DNA of 64,000 nucleotides from Alisma plantago-aquatica (GCA_963693085.1 OY856409.1:241991058-242055057), one strand, 5' to 3'; numbered from the stretch's first letter, positions 33,053-46,306 are shown. The notes: generated by a model from the sequence alone, not told the origin. A program made the numbers and translations.

Positions 33053-36000
33053 TGTTATAACCCAGATCAAGGTTAGTTAATAAGTATCTTGATTAGCATG
33101 AAGTACCTTGATTAGAGCTAAGTACCTTGTTAAACATCATGGTTAATCAAGATAAGTTAAGATGTGAATCAATAGATGAGATTGATTCATCTGACGTAAT
33201 TAATGTTAACTACAGTGTTAATTATTAAGTTAATTACCTAAAATAATTAACCTAGCTAATATGGTCTAGTTGATGTGTTCTTATGCATTGAGGTTGTAGA
33301 GGATCTTGCGCTTGAAACTTTTCAAAAAGAATCGTTTACATTGGACATTTGAGGTAAGAGTTATGGCATTTTCAAGATTCTTGGACCTAAGATGCAATTT
33401 TTCCATTTATTGGCTATTAATTTCCCTTAATTTCCTTTCCCTTATCTTCTTCTTCCTTACCCGATCGAGCACCGCCTAAGCTAGTGCACAGAGCGCCGAT
33501 CGACCTGCAGTAGAGGGAGGAAAACGGGGCGGATTTAGGGCTCCTTCGATCTGAGGTGTTGGGCGCCTTGCTTCCTTCTTCTTCCTCCATCTATTTCCCT
33601 TCCTCGACCATGCCCTAGCAGCGCCCATCTGTGCCCCACCTGTAGCATGATCTACAGTAGTAGTTGTGCACGACCAGTGGCTAGGAGCAGCAGCTAGGGC
33701 CCTTGGGTGTGAGAAAATGCCTCAGATCGGCACCACCTTCCACTCTTCTCCATCCTCCATCTTCTCCCTCCTCTCCTTCACCCTAACGGCAACGCCCCTA
33801 CTTGGTAGAGCAGCAGTAGCTGCAGCATCCGGCCAGGATCCACTTTGGGTGTGAGGCAGCACTCCAAAATGGTGCCAATAGCTTCGTCCTTGAGGTATGT
33901 GCACAAATCTGCAGCCACCTAGCTCCGATTCAGCACCTAGCTCAGTTCTTCTCAACCTGTTCGTGAGAAATGACTGTTGTGTGCAGTAGGTTCAAATTTA
34001 GGACTATTCGGAGGTTGAAGACAACCGGTGGATGTATTTCCAGACGTATTCAGATGTCTCGAATTGCTGTGAGTAGAATCTCACTTCCCAAAGCACAATT
34101 TTAACTCCATGAAACGGACGATTTTGGTTCGATCTGCGTTATTTACGGGTAACAACGATTACCCAGATGTCAGGCGGTGACAGTGTTGTCTGACTTTTAT
34201 TGCACTATTCGATTCACCACATTTTGCATGATTTGGTTTATTAATTGATGTGTATAGTTTTGGTTAGAGGAATTATATGGTTGATTAAAAACCTAAGTTG
34301 CTCAGTTAAAGGTTGAAACAGTAGCACACGACTAGAAACTGGACAGTTTGGGTATAAACCCAGGCTGCACATTTTTAGTAAATTAATAGATTTTTGATTT
34401 CAAAGAAATGATGATGACATGAAAATGTTCAATGGAAACCTAGTTGCACACTCCCGGTCATATTTAATGTGAATTTATTAATAATTATACGAATCGACGT
34501 GTTTCCCAAGAATATCATAAGAAATTCTCATTTATTAGGAATAATTCGTGTCATTATTAGTAATTAACTCTTAATTGGGTTAAGTGATGCATAACTCGTG
34601 ATTAGGGTTGATGTGCACGATTTTCGAGAAATTTTAGATAATTCACAAGTGATGATGAGGATTTCTCATATGTTGAGTAATCAACCCTTATTAGTATATT
34701 AAGATGTTTAATTCCATGATTTCAGTATGTATGTGCCAAGTTGACAAGTATTATATTTGTTTAAATCTGCCTACAAGTACAATATGTTGATTTCTCAGTA
34801 AATTATCGTGTTTGAGCTTATTGCACTGCCAAGTTAGAAATGATATACATGTTATATTTATAAGTTTCAGATAAATAGACTCAGTACCATAGAGATACCA
34901 AAGCCAAGAATAAGTACGAGAGAGATGCAATGTAGTAACAGCTTTTCTAGATTAATAAAATAATTGATTAAGGGCCATGACAGTGTAGAATCCCTATGAG
35001 AGGTATGTGCCTTAGGGATGAAACGACCTACCCTGACACTGCGTCCACTATACTGGGGTCGGAACGTACCCACATAGTGTGTGGGGAGACGAAGCCATTG
35101 AGGAAGTCTCCTAACAGAAGATAGGTTACCCAACATGAATCAGAAGTCCCAATGGTAACCCAGAGGTATCCACAAAGCGTACCAAGTTGAGGCCCATAGA
35201 GTGTCTCAGACCCTCTGCCTGTGTACTCAGCCTAGAGGAGGATTCCAGTTTACGGAACTATAGGAGTGTCAAGGCCAGAGAGCCAGTTTTCCTGTTGCAG
35301 ACCAGGACAACAGTCAGACTTAGCTAACTTGGGGTGTCGGCTAAGTCTTGTACGGTGGGATCATAGTTCGCTATGAGTCTTCATATGTAGAGTACACTGC
35401 ATATGATTAGGGCATAAGATAAAATATTTTCATATAGGTTCACAAAGTTCTTATAAGTTAAAGAGTTAATGTTTGAGTTAGTTTCACAACAGTTGTCCTT
35501 TAAATAAAATTTTAGTATTCTCTGTTATTTAATCGTATCTACAGCTTTGCAGCTATTGTTATCATAATAAAATTTTGACATCTCCTATTGTTTAATTATA
35601 TTTTTTAGATCTGTTCAGTATAGTATTATCTTGAATTTTATTCCAATTAATAAACATAAATGATTTATCTGCGATGGTTGGGTGAAATTCTATTCATTGA
35701 GACAATAGCTCACCAACCTACTGAAATATTTTTCAGGTCAACGTCAGCATGAGGAAGCTGAAGGATAGTGTCACCCAAGTACTTAGAAGGTAGTTCATAG
35801 TTAGATAGAGGTCGCTTAGTCCTTTCCCCTCGGTCCTTGGGCATGTGGTATGGTAGAGAGAGAGAGAGAATGAATGTAATATGTAGTTTAGTTTTCAATT
35901 AATTGTTGTACTTTATATTCCGCAAGTAAGATGTGATATGTTGTTTAAACTCTGAGGTATCTTTCAATATTTAGAAACCATAAGTTTGCTTCCCCAAGTT

Positions 36001-36151
36001 TAAGTGAGATTTCAGTATTGTCCAAATTATAAGATTCTCCTTTAGGTAAATTTTAAGTGAGTAAGAAAAGAAAAAGTTAAGGGTGGTTTACCGAGGGTGA
36101 CTCCCTAGTTTCCGAGGTCATTAGAGATGGCACGGGGATCGGGGCATCACA
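33053..36151 (+). repeat. 3' LTR of chromovirus, full length
   Basis: About 3.1 kb, from TGTTATAACCC after the polypurine tract to GATCGGGGCATCACA. The first 1.2 kb includes a GC-rich leader-like block (about 33450-33960) whose open frames match nothing known. The last 1.9 kb aligns with the 5' LTR at 26298-28186. No perfect 5-bp duplication was found between the outer flanks, in line with the loss at the 5' side. Confidence 0.85.
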
Positions 36152-37515
36152 CATCATGTAGTCTCGAAGCTGCAGTACACATAAGACATGACTATTCAGA
36201 TGACAAGTAAATCCAAATAATAATCATAGTGGATATTAATTCTCATAAACAAGTTGACAACATTTAAGTTCAAATTCCTTATTAGACATATATGAATAAG
36301 GCAACATATTATCTTTATGTAAGAATGACTAATTTCCATAGTAAGAAACGTATTTTATAGTAGATTTATCAACTAACTATAAAATAAACATAAAAATATT
36401 CAATTCATATTCTACATGGCTGGAATCTTTTATTTATTTTACCTAAAACTACTTGGCTCACACCTCACCAAGTAGAAGTTATTATGCCTGATTCTCGTGC
36501 CAATGATTTACTGTCACTATCTATAGTCAGCTACCCTAAGATATCACCAAGAGACCCCTATCCATCATAGGGTTTCCTAAATAGGATCACGTCCTCATAT
36601 CAGGTACACGAGATAGGAACAATATAACAAAGTATTACATTTCATCAGATTTCACATGTTTCTCATGGACATAGACTTTTAGAGTAGAGGATTTAGGGCC
36701 AGAGTCACTCTAGATGACTCACTCCTAAATCATGATGGTCTACCATTAATGTCGAGACCTATTCTTTGATCAACATAAATGCCAAGCATTAGAAAGAAAC
36801 CCAAAACCTAAACTTGATAATGAAACAAAATAATGAATTCTCAACAAAGGCGATTAAAATAATTTTTGAAAATCACACATAATTTTTTTCTTTTTCTTTC
36901 TTCACAATCTTCATAAACCAATGTCACATCAAGGACATGACATTAAGATATCACAATTCTTATTCAACTCCATTAAAACCATAGTCAAATCTTACTGCTC
37001 ACATGCGGTTTAGTTTACAACATATACAAGTACAATAATGAACAATTTGATACACTACGCATCCGAGAAAAGAGAGAGTACAGGAAAATTCTAATATATA
37101 TAGATTATTCTATTTATATCTTCTTTGTCACCACCTCTCTATTGGATAACATCATACATAAAACATATGAAACAACGTCATGAGACTCATATAGAGCCCC
37201 AGTGAGTGGATACCTCTCACCCAAGCTAGATACATGCATCAAAATCAGATTAAATATAATGAACTCAAAATAAACTTGCAGATATTGAAAGGTCTAGCAG
37301 ATAGTTCTAGAATAAGTTGAATCTAGTTTACTAAGGTAATCTAATCAAATAGATAAGGCAATCACTTAAACCAAATATAACTTTAGAACATTCTTTAGAG
37401 AATGTCTGTGAACAAATCAGTAGATACTTCTTAGTTCAGATTAACAATCATTCTGTATGAGTAGCAAGTCAAGTTCTAAGCATTTTGAATCAATTTATAA
37501 GAACAACATCATATT
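36152..37515 (-). repeat. Minus-strand gypsy LTR, partial, first copy
   Basis: It is homologous to the first 1.3 kb of the sequence starting at 37516, sharing for example TTCTACATGGCTGG versus TTCTACATGACTTG, CACCTCACCAAGTAGAA versus TACCTCACCAAGTAGAA, and CACGAGATAGGAAC versus CATGAGATAGGAAC. Its left end lacks the TGTGACACCCC start because it abuts the chromovirus 3' LTR. Its right end is cut by the second copy. No coding sequence. Confidence 0.65.
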
Positions 37516-38517
37516 TGTGACACCCCACCACCTGGACCAGGAACACATCCGATAGTCCTAAAGCTAAAGTACAGATAAGACATGTATACCAAACAGTACT
37601 ATCAAATAGCAAATAGTCCAACTCATATTCAGAGTGGATATAAATCCAAACATTTACAACCTGTCAATAAGACAGATCAAAATATCAAATAGATAATCTC
37701 TATAATGACATGATTATCTTCCACAATAAGAAACATAACCAACATTGGTAAATCATTAGCTAGAAGGTCGAGGAATGTAACAAACATTCAAATCATATTC
37801 TACATGACTTGTCATCTTTTATTCATTTGTCGTGAAACTATTTGGCCTGTACCTCACCAAGTAGAATTCACCACACCTGATTCTCATGTCAACGACTCAT
37901 TGTCAATATCTTAGGGTTTATACAGGCACCCTAAGATATAAACAATATACCCTAGACACCTCAGGGTTGCCTAAAGAGGCTCATGTGCACATCTCGAGTA
38001 CATGAGATAGGAACCAGAAAAACAATATATCACACATCACAACATTTTTCCTGTTTTCATATTTCATGTATTTCATTTCATTTGAGTTTATTCCTCATGG
38101 ACTTAGAATTTCACAATAAGGATTTAGGGCCAGAGCCACTTCAGATGACTTACTCCTAAATCCTGGTGGTCTAACCTATAAGATCTCGATCCAGACTCCA
38201 GAAATCCTTCTCATAATCCATTGATTTCTACAAGGAGGTATGTTTTGTTTCCCTAGTGTAGACCTCGGGGGAAAGTCACGATGTTCAGGGCACATAACTA
38301 GATGTGTCATCATTTCACTTGTTATTAATCTCTTTTACTCGTCTTAAAAGTCAAAACATTTTGTATCATATGTGTGTATTCTCGTATAACTAGAATAACA
38401 TGAAATAGATTAGGCATATAAAAAAGACAATGATTAAAGAAAGAAGCATAGCAGATATGTAGTTTGTAACACATATGATTCTTTTCATTTTCTACATCAT
38501 CTCATAGTAGTCATCAT

Positions 38518-38646
38518 CAGTGGGATTTCATCCCAAGACATAATCTTATTATCTAGCATTTACCCCATCATGGTTTTATCATCGTCAGTGGGCTTTTTGC
38601 CCGAGACATAATCTCATTGTCTAGAATTTACCCTCATCAGGGTTTT
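38518..38646. repeat. Two 68-bp units with hairpins of differing stems
   Basis: CAGTGGG begins units at 38518 and 38586. Unit 1 contains TGGGATTTCATCCCA, a perfect 6-bp stem. Unit 2 contains GGGCTTTTTGCCC at the same place, a 4-bp stem of different sequence. A further hairpin near the unit end reads CCATCATGG in unit 1 and ACCCTCATCAGGGT in unit 2. Confidence 0.75.
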
Positions 38647-40764
38647 CAAATGTAATCAATGCATGTTAAATTCAAAATCAACATATTTTTGAACCATTCA
38701 TTTCATATTAGAATTCTCATCAAGTATTCACAAAGACATTAGAACTATCAACAATAGAAGCATATAGGCATCTCATGTCATTCATCTTACTTAGAATATA
38801 TTCATCATGCAACATATACTTATTACATTTGATTTCTATATGTATGAATAATTCTCAATGTATAAACGTTCATTACACAGTTAATAATCCTCTTTAACAA
38901 TTTACCACTCTCCATTTAGGGATACTATTCAACAAATAAGTGATCTCATTAGAAATTCATTAGAGAAGGTTATTCTTAGAATACAAGTATCATAACATAC
39001 AATTACAATCAAAGAAAACAATTCTTATAAACCAATTCATATCCTTGTATATTCATCATTTAATTGAATTAAACTATACTCATATAGATTCCTTAATCAC
39101 TCAATTGAATTAGTATTCATTAGCATTACATAGATCATCATTTTAGGGTTACGGTTAGGTTCTTAGATCCATCTACGAGTTTTCATCATTTTTCTTTCAT
39201 TTCATATTCATTAGTTTCAACCTCTTTCATTTCATGCTAACTATTACTCTTGGAGCATAGCATTCTAAAATTACTAATGTAGAAGGCTTCTTTCTCATTG
39301 ATATCCTTTATAGTCTAATTTTAGTATACTATATTCATTTTAGGGCAATCAAGATATATAGAAAGTAAAAAGATAAATAACTTCCTGATATTTGTTTTAT
39401 TAATATTTTAATCATTACATATCATCACAATTCATATCACCCTTGTCCATTCCTTATTTTGCATCTAGATACATCATGTTATTTGACTCATAATGTAATT
39501 TTGGTAAGTAAAGTAAATCCTTCTATTCCTTAACAAAATCTCAAATTAGAAGGTACCACATATTAGGGTTTCTTCTTCTTACTCTTTAGTATTTATTCAT
39601 CTCTTGATTCATCATTAAGTGACTTGTATAAAAGTGTATCATTCATGTGGGTTTTTCTCATATTCTATACATTATACGAGAATACATGCATTAAGCTTAT
39701 ATCATCTTAATAAAGCCTATCACCTTTAAATGATGTAATAGTGCCTAAAATCAAGAATTTCATCACATTTATAAGATAATATACACCATTGATCTTTATC
39801 TCTCATACTCGATTCAATACTATATTTCTAATGTTTAAGAAGCCATCTTAATTCAACACAACATAAGAACCATATCATTCATTAATATCATCATGGTGCA
39901 TAGGGGTTCATTAGGGATATTCACACACATGGAAACTGTAATTCCCATTTTCACATATTTCATTCATCAATCATAAGTATACATTAAATCAATTACTCAT
40001 TTGACTAAGTCCTTCAACACAAACCCTAAACATGGAATATCACCACCTCATTTTGATTCTTATGTATGTGTCATATTTAATTTCAGTAGTATTCAACAAT
40101 ACACTAGTATAATTTATTCTAATACAAATCAAATATGATTCTATACATGTCAATTCAATTCCCAAGCATATCAATCATTGGGTTGATTTTTTAATAATAT
40201 TCATATAAAACATCATACTACTCTATCCATAGAATTTTACATGGAATTTAAATCAATATATCAGGAAATAAGCAAGTTGAATTCAATGAGAAACAATAGA
40301 AATTAGTAGAGTTTGATTCCCTGATACCTTCCAAATCAAGACTCAATCACGTACAAATACTAGCAAGGTTTATGATTATTTTAGCCAGATAGCATTGGGA
40401 TTTCAACATGAATACAAAGATTAAGAGGGAGAAAAGCACTTGCTAAAGGTGACAAGCACCATAAAAATGTAGGCCAAAATCTAAATTTCTAGAAATCTAA
40501 TCAAAGTCTAGCATATGAAACCATTTCTTCCTCCTCTCAACTCAAAAACCCTAGAAATGGAGATTAGGAGAGAAAGAGTGAAAAAAGAGGAATATTTGAT
40601 ATTATTTCGAATCAAACCATAGGAGGGATGAAAACTTGACAAGTGAGAGAAGATTCACCATGAAAGACTATGCAAAGAAGCTAAACTGACTTTATTTCAT
40701 CATATCTCATATAGTGAAATCCTAGGTCAGCATCTCCACCAGTTTCTCCCCTCAAAACCCTAGC

Positions 40765-40785
40765 TCTCCTCTCTCTCTCTCTCTA
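40765..40785. repeat. (CT)n microsatellite
   Basis: A run of about nine CT units, slightly interrupted, within the minus-strand LTR. Confidence 0.8.
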
Positions 40786-41708
40786 GGATCTCATTTCTCA
40801 AAAATTGGTCACAAAGTATGAGAGCTCCTTGGGTGCTAGGTTTCTCATATATATCATTTAATGTGATGGGGTCAATTGCAAATTGACCCAACTTACACTT
40901 TCTTTTCATCAATAGGTTTTTTTGTCATAAAATGTGATACTGAAAATCATTTACTTAATAGGTCAAAACTCCTCCAACAATTATTAAAATTTAGAATTTT
41001 GTCAAGAGAGAATTCCAAAGATCTAGTTAAAATTTCATATCAATCAGATTTACCAATAAAAAGATAAAAAAACAAACACCAACTGTTATTTTTCAGCCAT
41101 AATGCAAGGTCAGCTGAGTTTGTCCAGGGGAAACTTGACCGACACCACACTCTATAGAATTCAAAAATCATCCAAAAATTATACCAATTTAATAAATGTC
41201 TAAAATGGAGTTCTCAATCTACACATCAAATTTTAGATCAATTTTGGCTACCAATAAAAAGATAAAAATCAAATACCACTCCACTATATTTCAATCTAGA
41301 TACATGATCGACTGAGTTTGTCGTGGCAAAACTCTGCTGAGAAACATGTCAAAAAATTCTTCAAAACTTTTATATTTTATAAGAACACTAATAATTGAGT
41401 TCTCCAAAGCATATCCAAATTTCAACTAAATCAAAACTGTATATAAAATACTAAAAATCATTAAGTATACCACTATACTTATCAAATTTAGTATTCGTAT
41501 GTTACCAAAACCCAAATGTTTGGCAGATTAGAGTTTTCAATTCTCAAACCCTAACTAAATGAATCAAAATATATTAAAAATTATCATTATGTTTAAAGCA
41601 TCATAAATAAACTACCATCATTAATCAATCTTTAAACAATGATCAATCTAGTTAAGGATTCAATTATCCAACTAAGCCCTAATTAGATGGTTAATCTGAA
41701 AATGGGTC

Positions 41709-41860
41709 CACTACAAAAAATGATAAATTAACTACAATTGTTCTAATTACATATATTTTATGTGTAGTTAAAACTACTTTTACCTATAAATTGTAAAATG
41801 TAAACAAAACAATGTAGTTAAAACTACTTTTTATGAATTACAAAACTATAGTTCCTCTCC
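41709..41860 (+). mobile_element. CACTA-like terminus with palindromic subterminal repeats
   Basis: CACTACAAAAAATG at 41709 resembles a CACTA/En-Spm or related DNA transposon end. Inside it, the palindromic GTAGTTAAAACTAC occurs twice, at 41764-41777 and 41814-41827, 50 bases apart. No partner terminus was found to the right, so its extent is unknown. Confidence 0.45.
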
Positions 41861-43219
41861 CTTGTCAAACAAAGTTCAAATTTCATTTCGCCCCACGATA
41901 CTATAGATCATGTGCACTCACTCCCTCTTCCTCCCCGATACACCCACCCCACCCCAGATTCCACACTATGCGCATTCTATCCAATCACGTCCTAGCACTC
42001 TTCTCTCCGTCTCTCCCTCTCTACATCCCCAACCCTGGCCCATAAACCACACCACTCATCTTCTCAGTACACACAATATTCTCCTCTAAACACCTATGTC
42101 TAGAAGCCTGAGTGAACCATTGGCCGCTCATCTTCTCAGCGGTTACGCCCAGTAGGAAGAGGGGTTGCAAGATGCTCGTCTTCTCAGTGATGGTGCCACC
42201 CAACTACTTGAGAAGGCGTCTTCAATCATTCTTTTCTTTTCAAACGCTCCACCCATCATCTTTAGGGTGCCACAGGTAAAGGCCCTAAAGTTGATGCCTC
42301 AAGCTCATCGTCTCATGGTAGTTTACTATTATCTTCACAATCATCATCTCTGATCTGTCTCTAGTCATCTTCAGCTTTGTTCTTCAACATATGTCTACTC
42401 GTTATCCTAACTACCTGATTCATCAACAAAGGAGAAATAGATATAGTTAGTAGCATTTTAATTATCACTATATATCTTTCCATTGAGGTTATATGCACAA
42501 GTATCTACAACATGCACTCAACAAATGATCTAATCCAGACGTAGTATATCATTCTATCAGATATAACAATTATCATAGACCCATATATTATTAAATACAT
42601 TCTATGTTTGTGGTGGACCTTGAAGAACATTATTGAGGTCCAATATCAAGCCATTACATACTATCTGATCCATATAACCCTGACACATATGATTTTATGA
42701 ACTACATTGAATGACTTCATACACCCCCCTTAGCATCGATAACACAATTCTTTTCTAGATTTTGTTAAATCAAAATATAGATGTAATCAACTAGATTGTC
42801 ATATCCAGGCATCTGTCATAGACACAATGTTGGATGAGATATGTTCTCGTATGTGTCATCCCATTTCTTGTTCTAACTATCTCTGCAAAATATAGTAATG
42901 TATTTTCCAATATAACTAACTATTACTAATGATTTTAATCTCTAAAAGAGTCAATCAAGTGGCTCATTTAACTTTTGGTAAGTGTCATTTAACTCTTTAT
43001 GTATCCATTTGGAGCTCCATCTATGTTGTTCTCAATAAGTCAATATATTAGATTGTTGGGTTCAATGAATGTTTCAATTCATAATACTCATTTTGTACTT
43101 TCATTCAATATTTTGAGCTACAACATATATCTAAGTTTGATGTGTGCATGTAACTGATGTTTCATACTTAGTTTGAATGATAGATGGAAAATATGAGGGT
43201 ATCAATTCCATTCCATATC
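41861..43219. other. Unrecognised sequence after CACTA-like terminus
   Basis: A pyrimidine-rich, leader-like block (41880-42360) with three copies of a TCTTCTCAG phrase (42059, 42129, 42179) and a possible splice donor at GCCACAGGTAAAG near 42270, then AT-rich sequence. It could be a captured 5' gene end, but no protein is recognisable. Confidence 0.3.
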
Positions 43220-44600
43220 TGATAGATGCAAAAATATATTCTCAAGAAGGGATCTTGCTCAACTTCTCTTACTCTTCATTTGTGAGTTTATTAAACCTAT
43301 CTTTTATAGGAATTTCTTCATACCACTCATTCCCAACAAAAATCTCTCTAAAATGTGAGAATACAATCTCCTTGATCATCTCTGGATCATCCAGCCAAAC
43401 CCCATCGCTATCTTTTATCCTTATGACTCTCTGTCTGATTCTAACTTTAGCAAGGGAGTGAGAATAAGATGTATTACGATCACCCAACTTGATATAGTCA
43501 ATCCTCAATTTTTTTGCCCAATACAACTCTTCTTGTGACAATTTTTGTTTAAGTTTTGTTTGTGGATCGTATTCTATCTCAGCTAATCTATCATCATATT
43601 TAGTAGCAATCCTCTTCTGAGTTTCTTCAAATATTTTGACAAGATTTTGTTTCCTAAAAAAATGTTGCCAAAAAACTTGTTTCTTCCACTTTTCAATTGA
43701 TACACAAAAATGGGTTAAAGCTTCTTCAAAACTTTGATCTGACTTCCTGTTATACATTAAAAACGTTAATGTTTTCATGAAGAAGTCAGGCCACCTGAAA
43801 AGATAAGTGATAAGAACCCTTTCTATTATTTTGATTAGTGTTAAGAAGTAGGACACGATGGTCCCACCCAATCTCCTCATATGCTTTGGAAAAACATTGG
43901 GGTGGGCATATCACTGCACAAAGAAAGTTCAAATCTTGCATGTGCCTTCTTCCTTCTCCAAGTGTAATCCAAAACTACTATATGCAATTTCAATTAATTG
44001 AAAGTTGTTAATCATATCAAGAAAGTTCTGAGTACCCCTCTTCTTCAATGTGGTACACCCTTTTTCTATCATCAGGGTTGATGGCAGAGCTAAAATCTCC
44101 TATAAGGATCCACGATGCTCTAATCCCCCTATGCATTTGTTCTAACTTCACCATAAGAAGTTTCCTAACACTGGGATTCGATCCCCCAAAACAACAATGA
44201 CATTCCACCTTATCCAACACAAGTCCACTAATTAGTGCAGGAACTGTGTATGATTAAACAAGACATCCACCTTACACTCTTCATTCTTCCATAAAACCCA
44301 CATACCTCCATATCTTCCAATCACTTCCACACTGTGGGAGTTATTGAAATTCATTTTCTTGGTAATCTTATTTGTTTGCTTCCATTATTTTGTGGTTTAA
44401 CCAAACATACCAGATCTGGTTTTGTGTTTAACAACCCAGTCACTCAGAATACCTCTTTTATTTTTTCCTTCAATCCCTTTGGAGTTCCACACCAGAATTC
44501 TTGTTGAGATTCTTTAACAATGTGATTGGGTAATTTCCACCTCCCTGAAACCAATATCGTCAACATTCTCACAATCATCCCTTCCTTCCTCAATTTCCAT
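43220..44600 (-). pseudogene. L1-like LINE: endonuclease and RT-linker region
   Basis: The minus strand at 44340-44017 encodes part of an apurinic endonuclease-like domain (VEVIGRYGGMWVLW, then RASWILIGDFSSAINPDD, matching the conserved GDFN block). After a gap, 43880-43269 encodes the linker before reverse transcriptase, including QEELYWAKKLRIDYIKLGDR, NTSYSHSLAKVRIRQRVIRI and DDPEMIKEIVFSHFREIF. This is the standard order in plant L1-type LINEs. The RT core that should follow is missing below 43220, so the element is cut at its 3' side. The endonuclease would nick target DNA for target-primed copying. Stops and frame breaks make it a relic. Confidence 0.8.
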
Positions 44601-45631
44601 AATCTCTTCCACTACGCCTTACCTCACACATTGTTTTGTAGTCGAGTTTTCTTTTTCCTAGTTGATGAATTGCCTTCTTTTGATGGCTAATGTTGCATCA
44701 ACAACTTTCCTAGGATCATAGTCTAAAAAGGAGAAGTTAACTGACCCACTGACCAAGCATTAGTATAACTCACTTTTCTATCCTGAGTGGAGTGTTTCTC
44801 CAACCTATTCCATAATTTTTCACTGTCAACTATGATCTGATCTCCCTCTACATTAGTAGTTGTATGCTTCTCTTTTCCTTTATCATTCATGTTACTCTAC
44901 CTTAAGGTTTGATTTGAAATATGTATCAGTGGTATTCATTCCTTATGGCTATTCCTCTATTGTATTCTCCTTGTGTTGGTCCAAATCTTTTATGTGTTTC
45001 TACCTTCCTTTTGATTTCTCTGATGAGACATGGATTGTATACCATTATTCTTCTCCCCTTCCCCATTCAAGATGTCAAAAAGGTTGTTACACAAAGTTTG
45101 TCCCAATTTATTAGTGTCATGTACCTTCTATACCTTCCTTCTGTTCCTTGGAGGAATACTCATCTAGTTCCAGAAGTTTGTCCTGCTTTATGAGTTTCTT
45201 GTACCTTCTTTACCTTCCTTCTATTCGATGGGCTACTGGATGACAAGAATTTGAACATGTCATGCTTCATATAGATGATAAAAGAACCTTTTAGATGATG
45301 TGGGGTATTTTTGACCAACCATGGTGTACAAATTCGTTAATGAGGGAGCTAATCAACATGATACAAAAATTTGATATTATTAGGGGAGGTTATCCCAAGG
45401 AGAATTGACATGGTGGGTAGGGAGTTGGGAAAACAAGGACATATGTACAAGGCATATCCTACCGTAAACTCCGATGCTTCCATGGGATAACCTTTGACAT
45501 GCTTGTTGATATGTTTCCCTTTATATGATGAATATATGATTTTTCTGTCTTCTCATTTGGAAATAAAAATTGACACATATAGACCTAGTGAAGTTAGTGC
45601 CATCTACAAATCATCAATTATGCATCTAGAT
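44601..45631. other. Probable LINE 5' region and unrecognised sequence
   Basis: 44.6-45.2 kb is rich in CT and contains two copies of a phrase ending CTTCTATACCTTCCTTCT or similar near 45125 and 45200. It may be the LINE's first ORF in eroded form (minus strand). 45.24-45.63 kb matches nothing I recognise. Confidence 0.25.
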
Positions 45632-45841
45632 CTACTGAAGTATATATCCTAGGCTCCTAGAACAGTTCAAAATCTTAACTTTATAATGTTTATAATTCCA
45701 TCGTAAGTCTGTAGGGTATCTAGTTAGGGCAAAACATTGTGTAGTATGTTTGAGAGCCCAGTTTGCTAAGCCATCAACCAGTCTGCTCCCTTCCAGTTTC
45801 ATATGTCCCATGTTGATGTCATATACATTAGCTAATTGCAT
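45632..45841 (-). pseudogene. Possible LINE RNase H (RVT_3-like) fragment
   Basis: The 69-codon minus-strand frame has MKLEGSRLVDGLANWALKHT, resembling the conserved C-terminal motif of the RNase H-like domain found in plant L1 LINEs and their derivatives. The catalytic acidic residues upstream are not visible. It could be the tail of a second LINE or a chance match. Confidence 0.35.
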
Positions 45842-46306
45842 TGAATCATCTTATTCATAGCACAATATTTTGCAGGGCACTAATCTTGCTTGATGGACAT
45901 GCAGGACAAAAGAGAGTTTGTCTTAATGGCACAAGTTCATGGGGCATTCAAGGACAAAAAGTCAATTCCTTTCCAATTCGTGAGAAGGTAACCATCCAGA
46001 GGATCATTCACATGGTACTTCACACATTTCCCAACATTCTAGCTACCGTGATTATTCCAAAACACCAGGCTCGTAGTTTATTTGTTGTGGTGGTTATAAC
46101 TAAAAGTATATTCATGTGATATTGTTCTGATTTAGGATATAAGTTTGTCACTTTTTGTATGTATGGTTAAAAATGAAGTATTAAGCTAACTGTATTATGA
46201 TAAATTATTGTATTAATAGCACACATTATACAATTGTTGAGTATGTTCTATCATTTTCATCACCAATTGTGGTTTTTATTGCTAGTATAATAGTAGGTGA
46301 TGACCA
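45842..46306. other. Unrecognised AT-rich sequence beside copia LTR
   Basis: Open frames of 92 and 65 codons on the plus strand match no family known to me. No repeat or RNA gene was recognised. Confidence 0.3.

Larger units (their letters stand above)
37516..41708 (-). repeat. Minus-strand gypsy LTR, second copy, and flank
   Basis: Starts TGTGACACCCCACCACC, the complement of a standard chromovirus LTR end, so the element points to the left. AT-rich throughout, with a hairpin pair at 38518-38640 and a CT microsatellite near 40767. The right boundary was not fixed; the last part (about 40.9-41.7 kb), containing three paragraphs of the form 'aataaaaagataaaaa' near 41050 and 41260, may be leader or another repeat. 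No gene was recognised in either strand. Confidence 0.55.

Noticed and set aside
33666..33955. Possible captured coding exon in the GC-rich part of the 3' LTR
   Set aside because: Frames are short and open on both strands, no family is recognisable, and a GC-rich leader is found at the same place in other LTRs here.
34251..36151. Reading 34251 as the true start of the 3' LTR
   Set aside because: No polypurine tract precedes it, while a clear one stands at 33041 directly before TGTTATAACCC. It is kept only as an alternative in the finding on the truncated 5' LTR.
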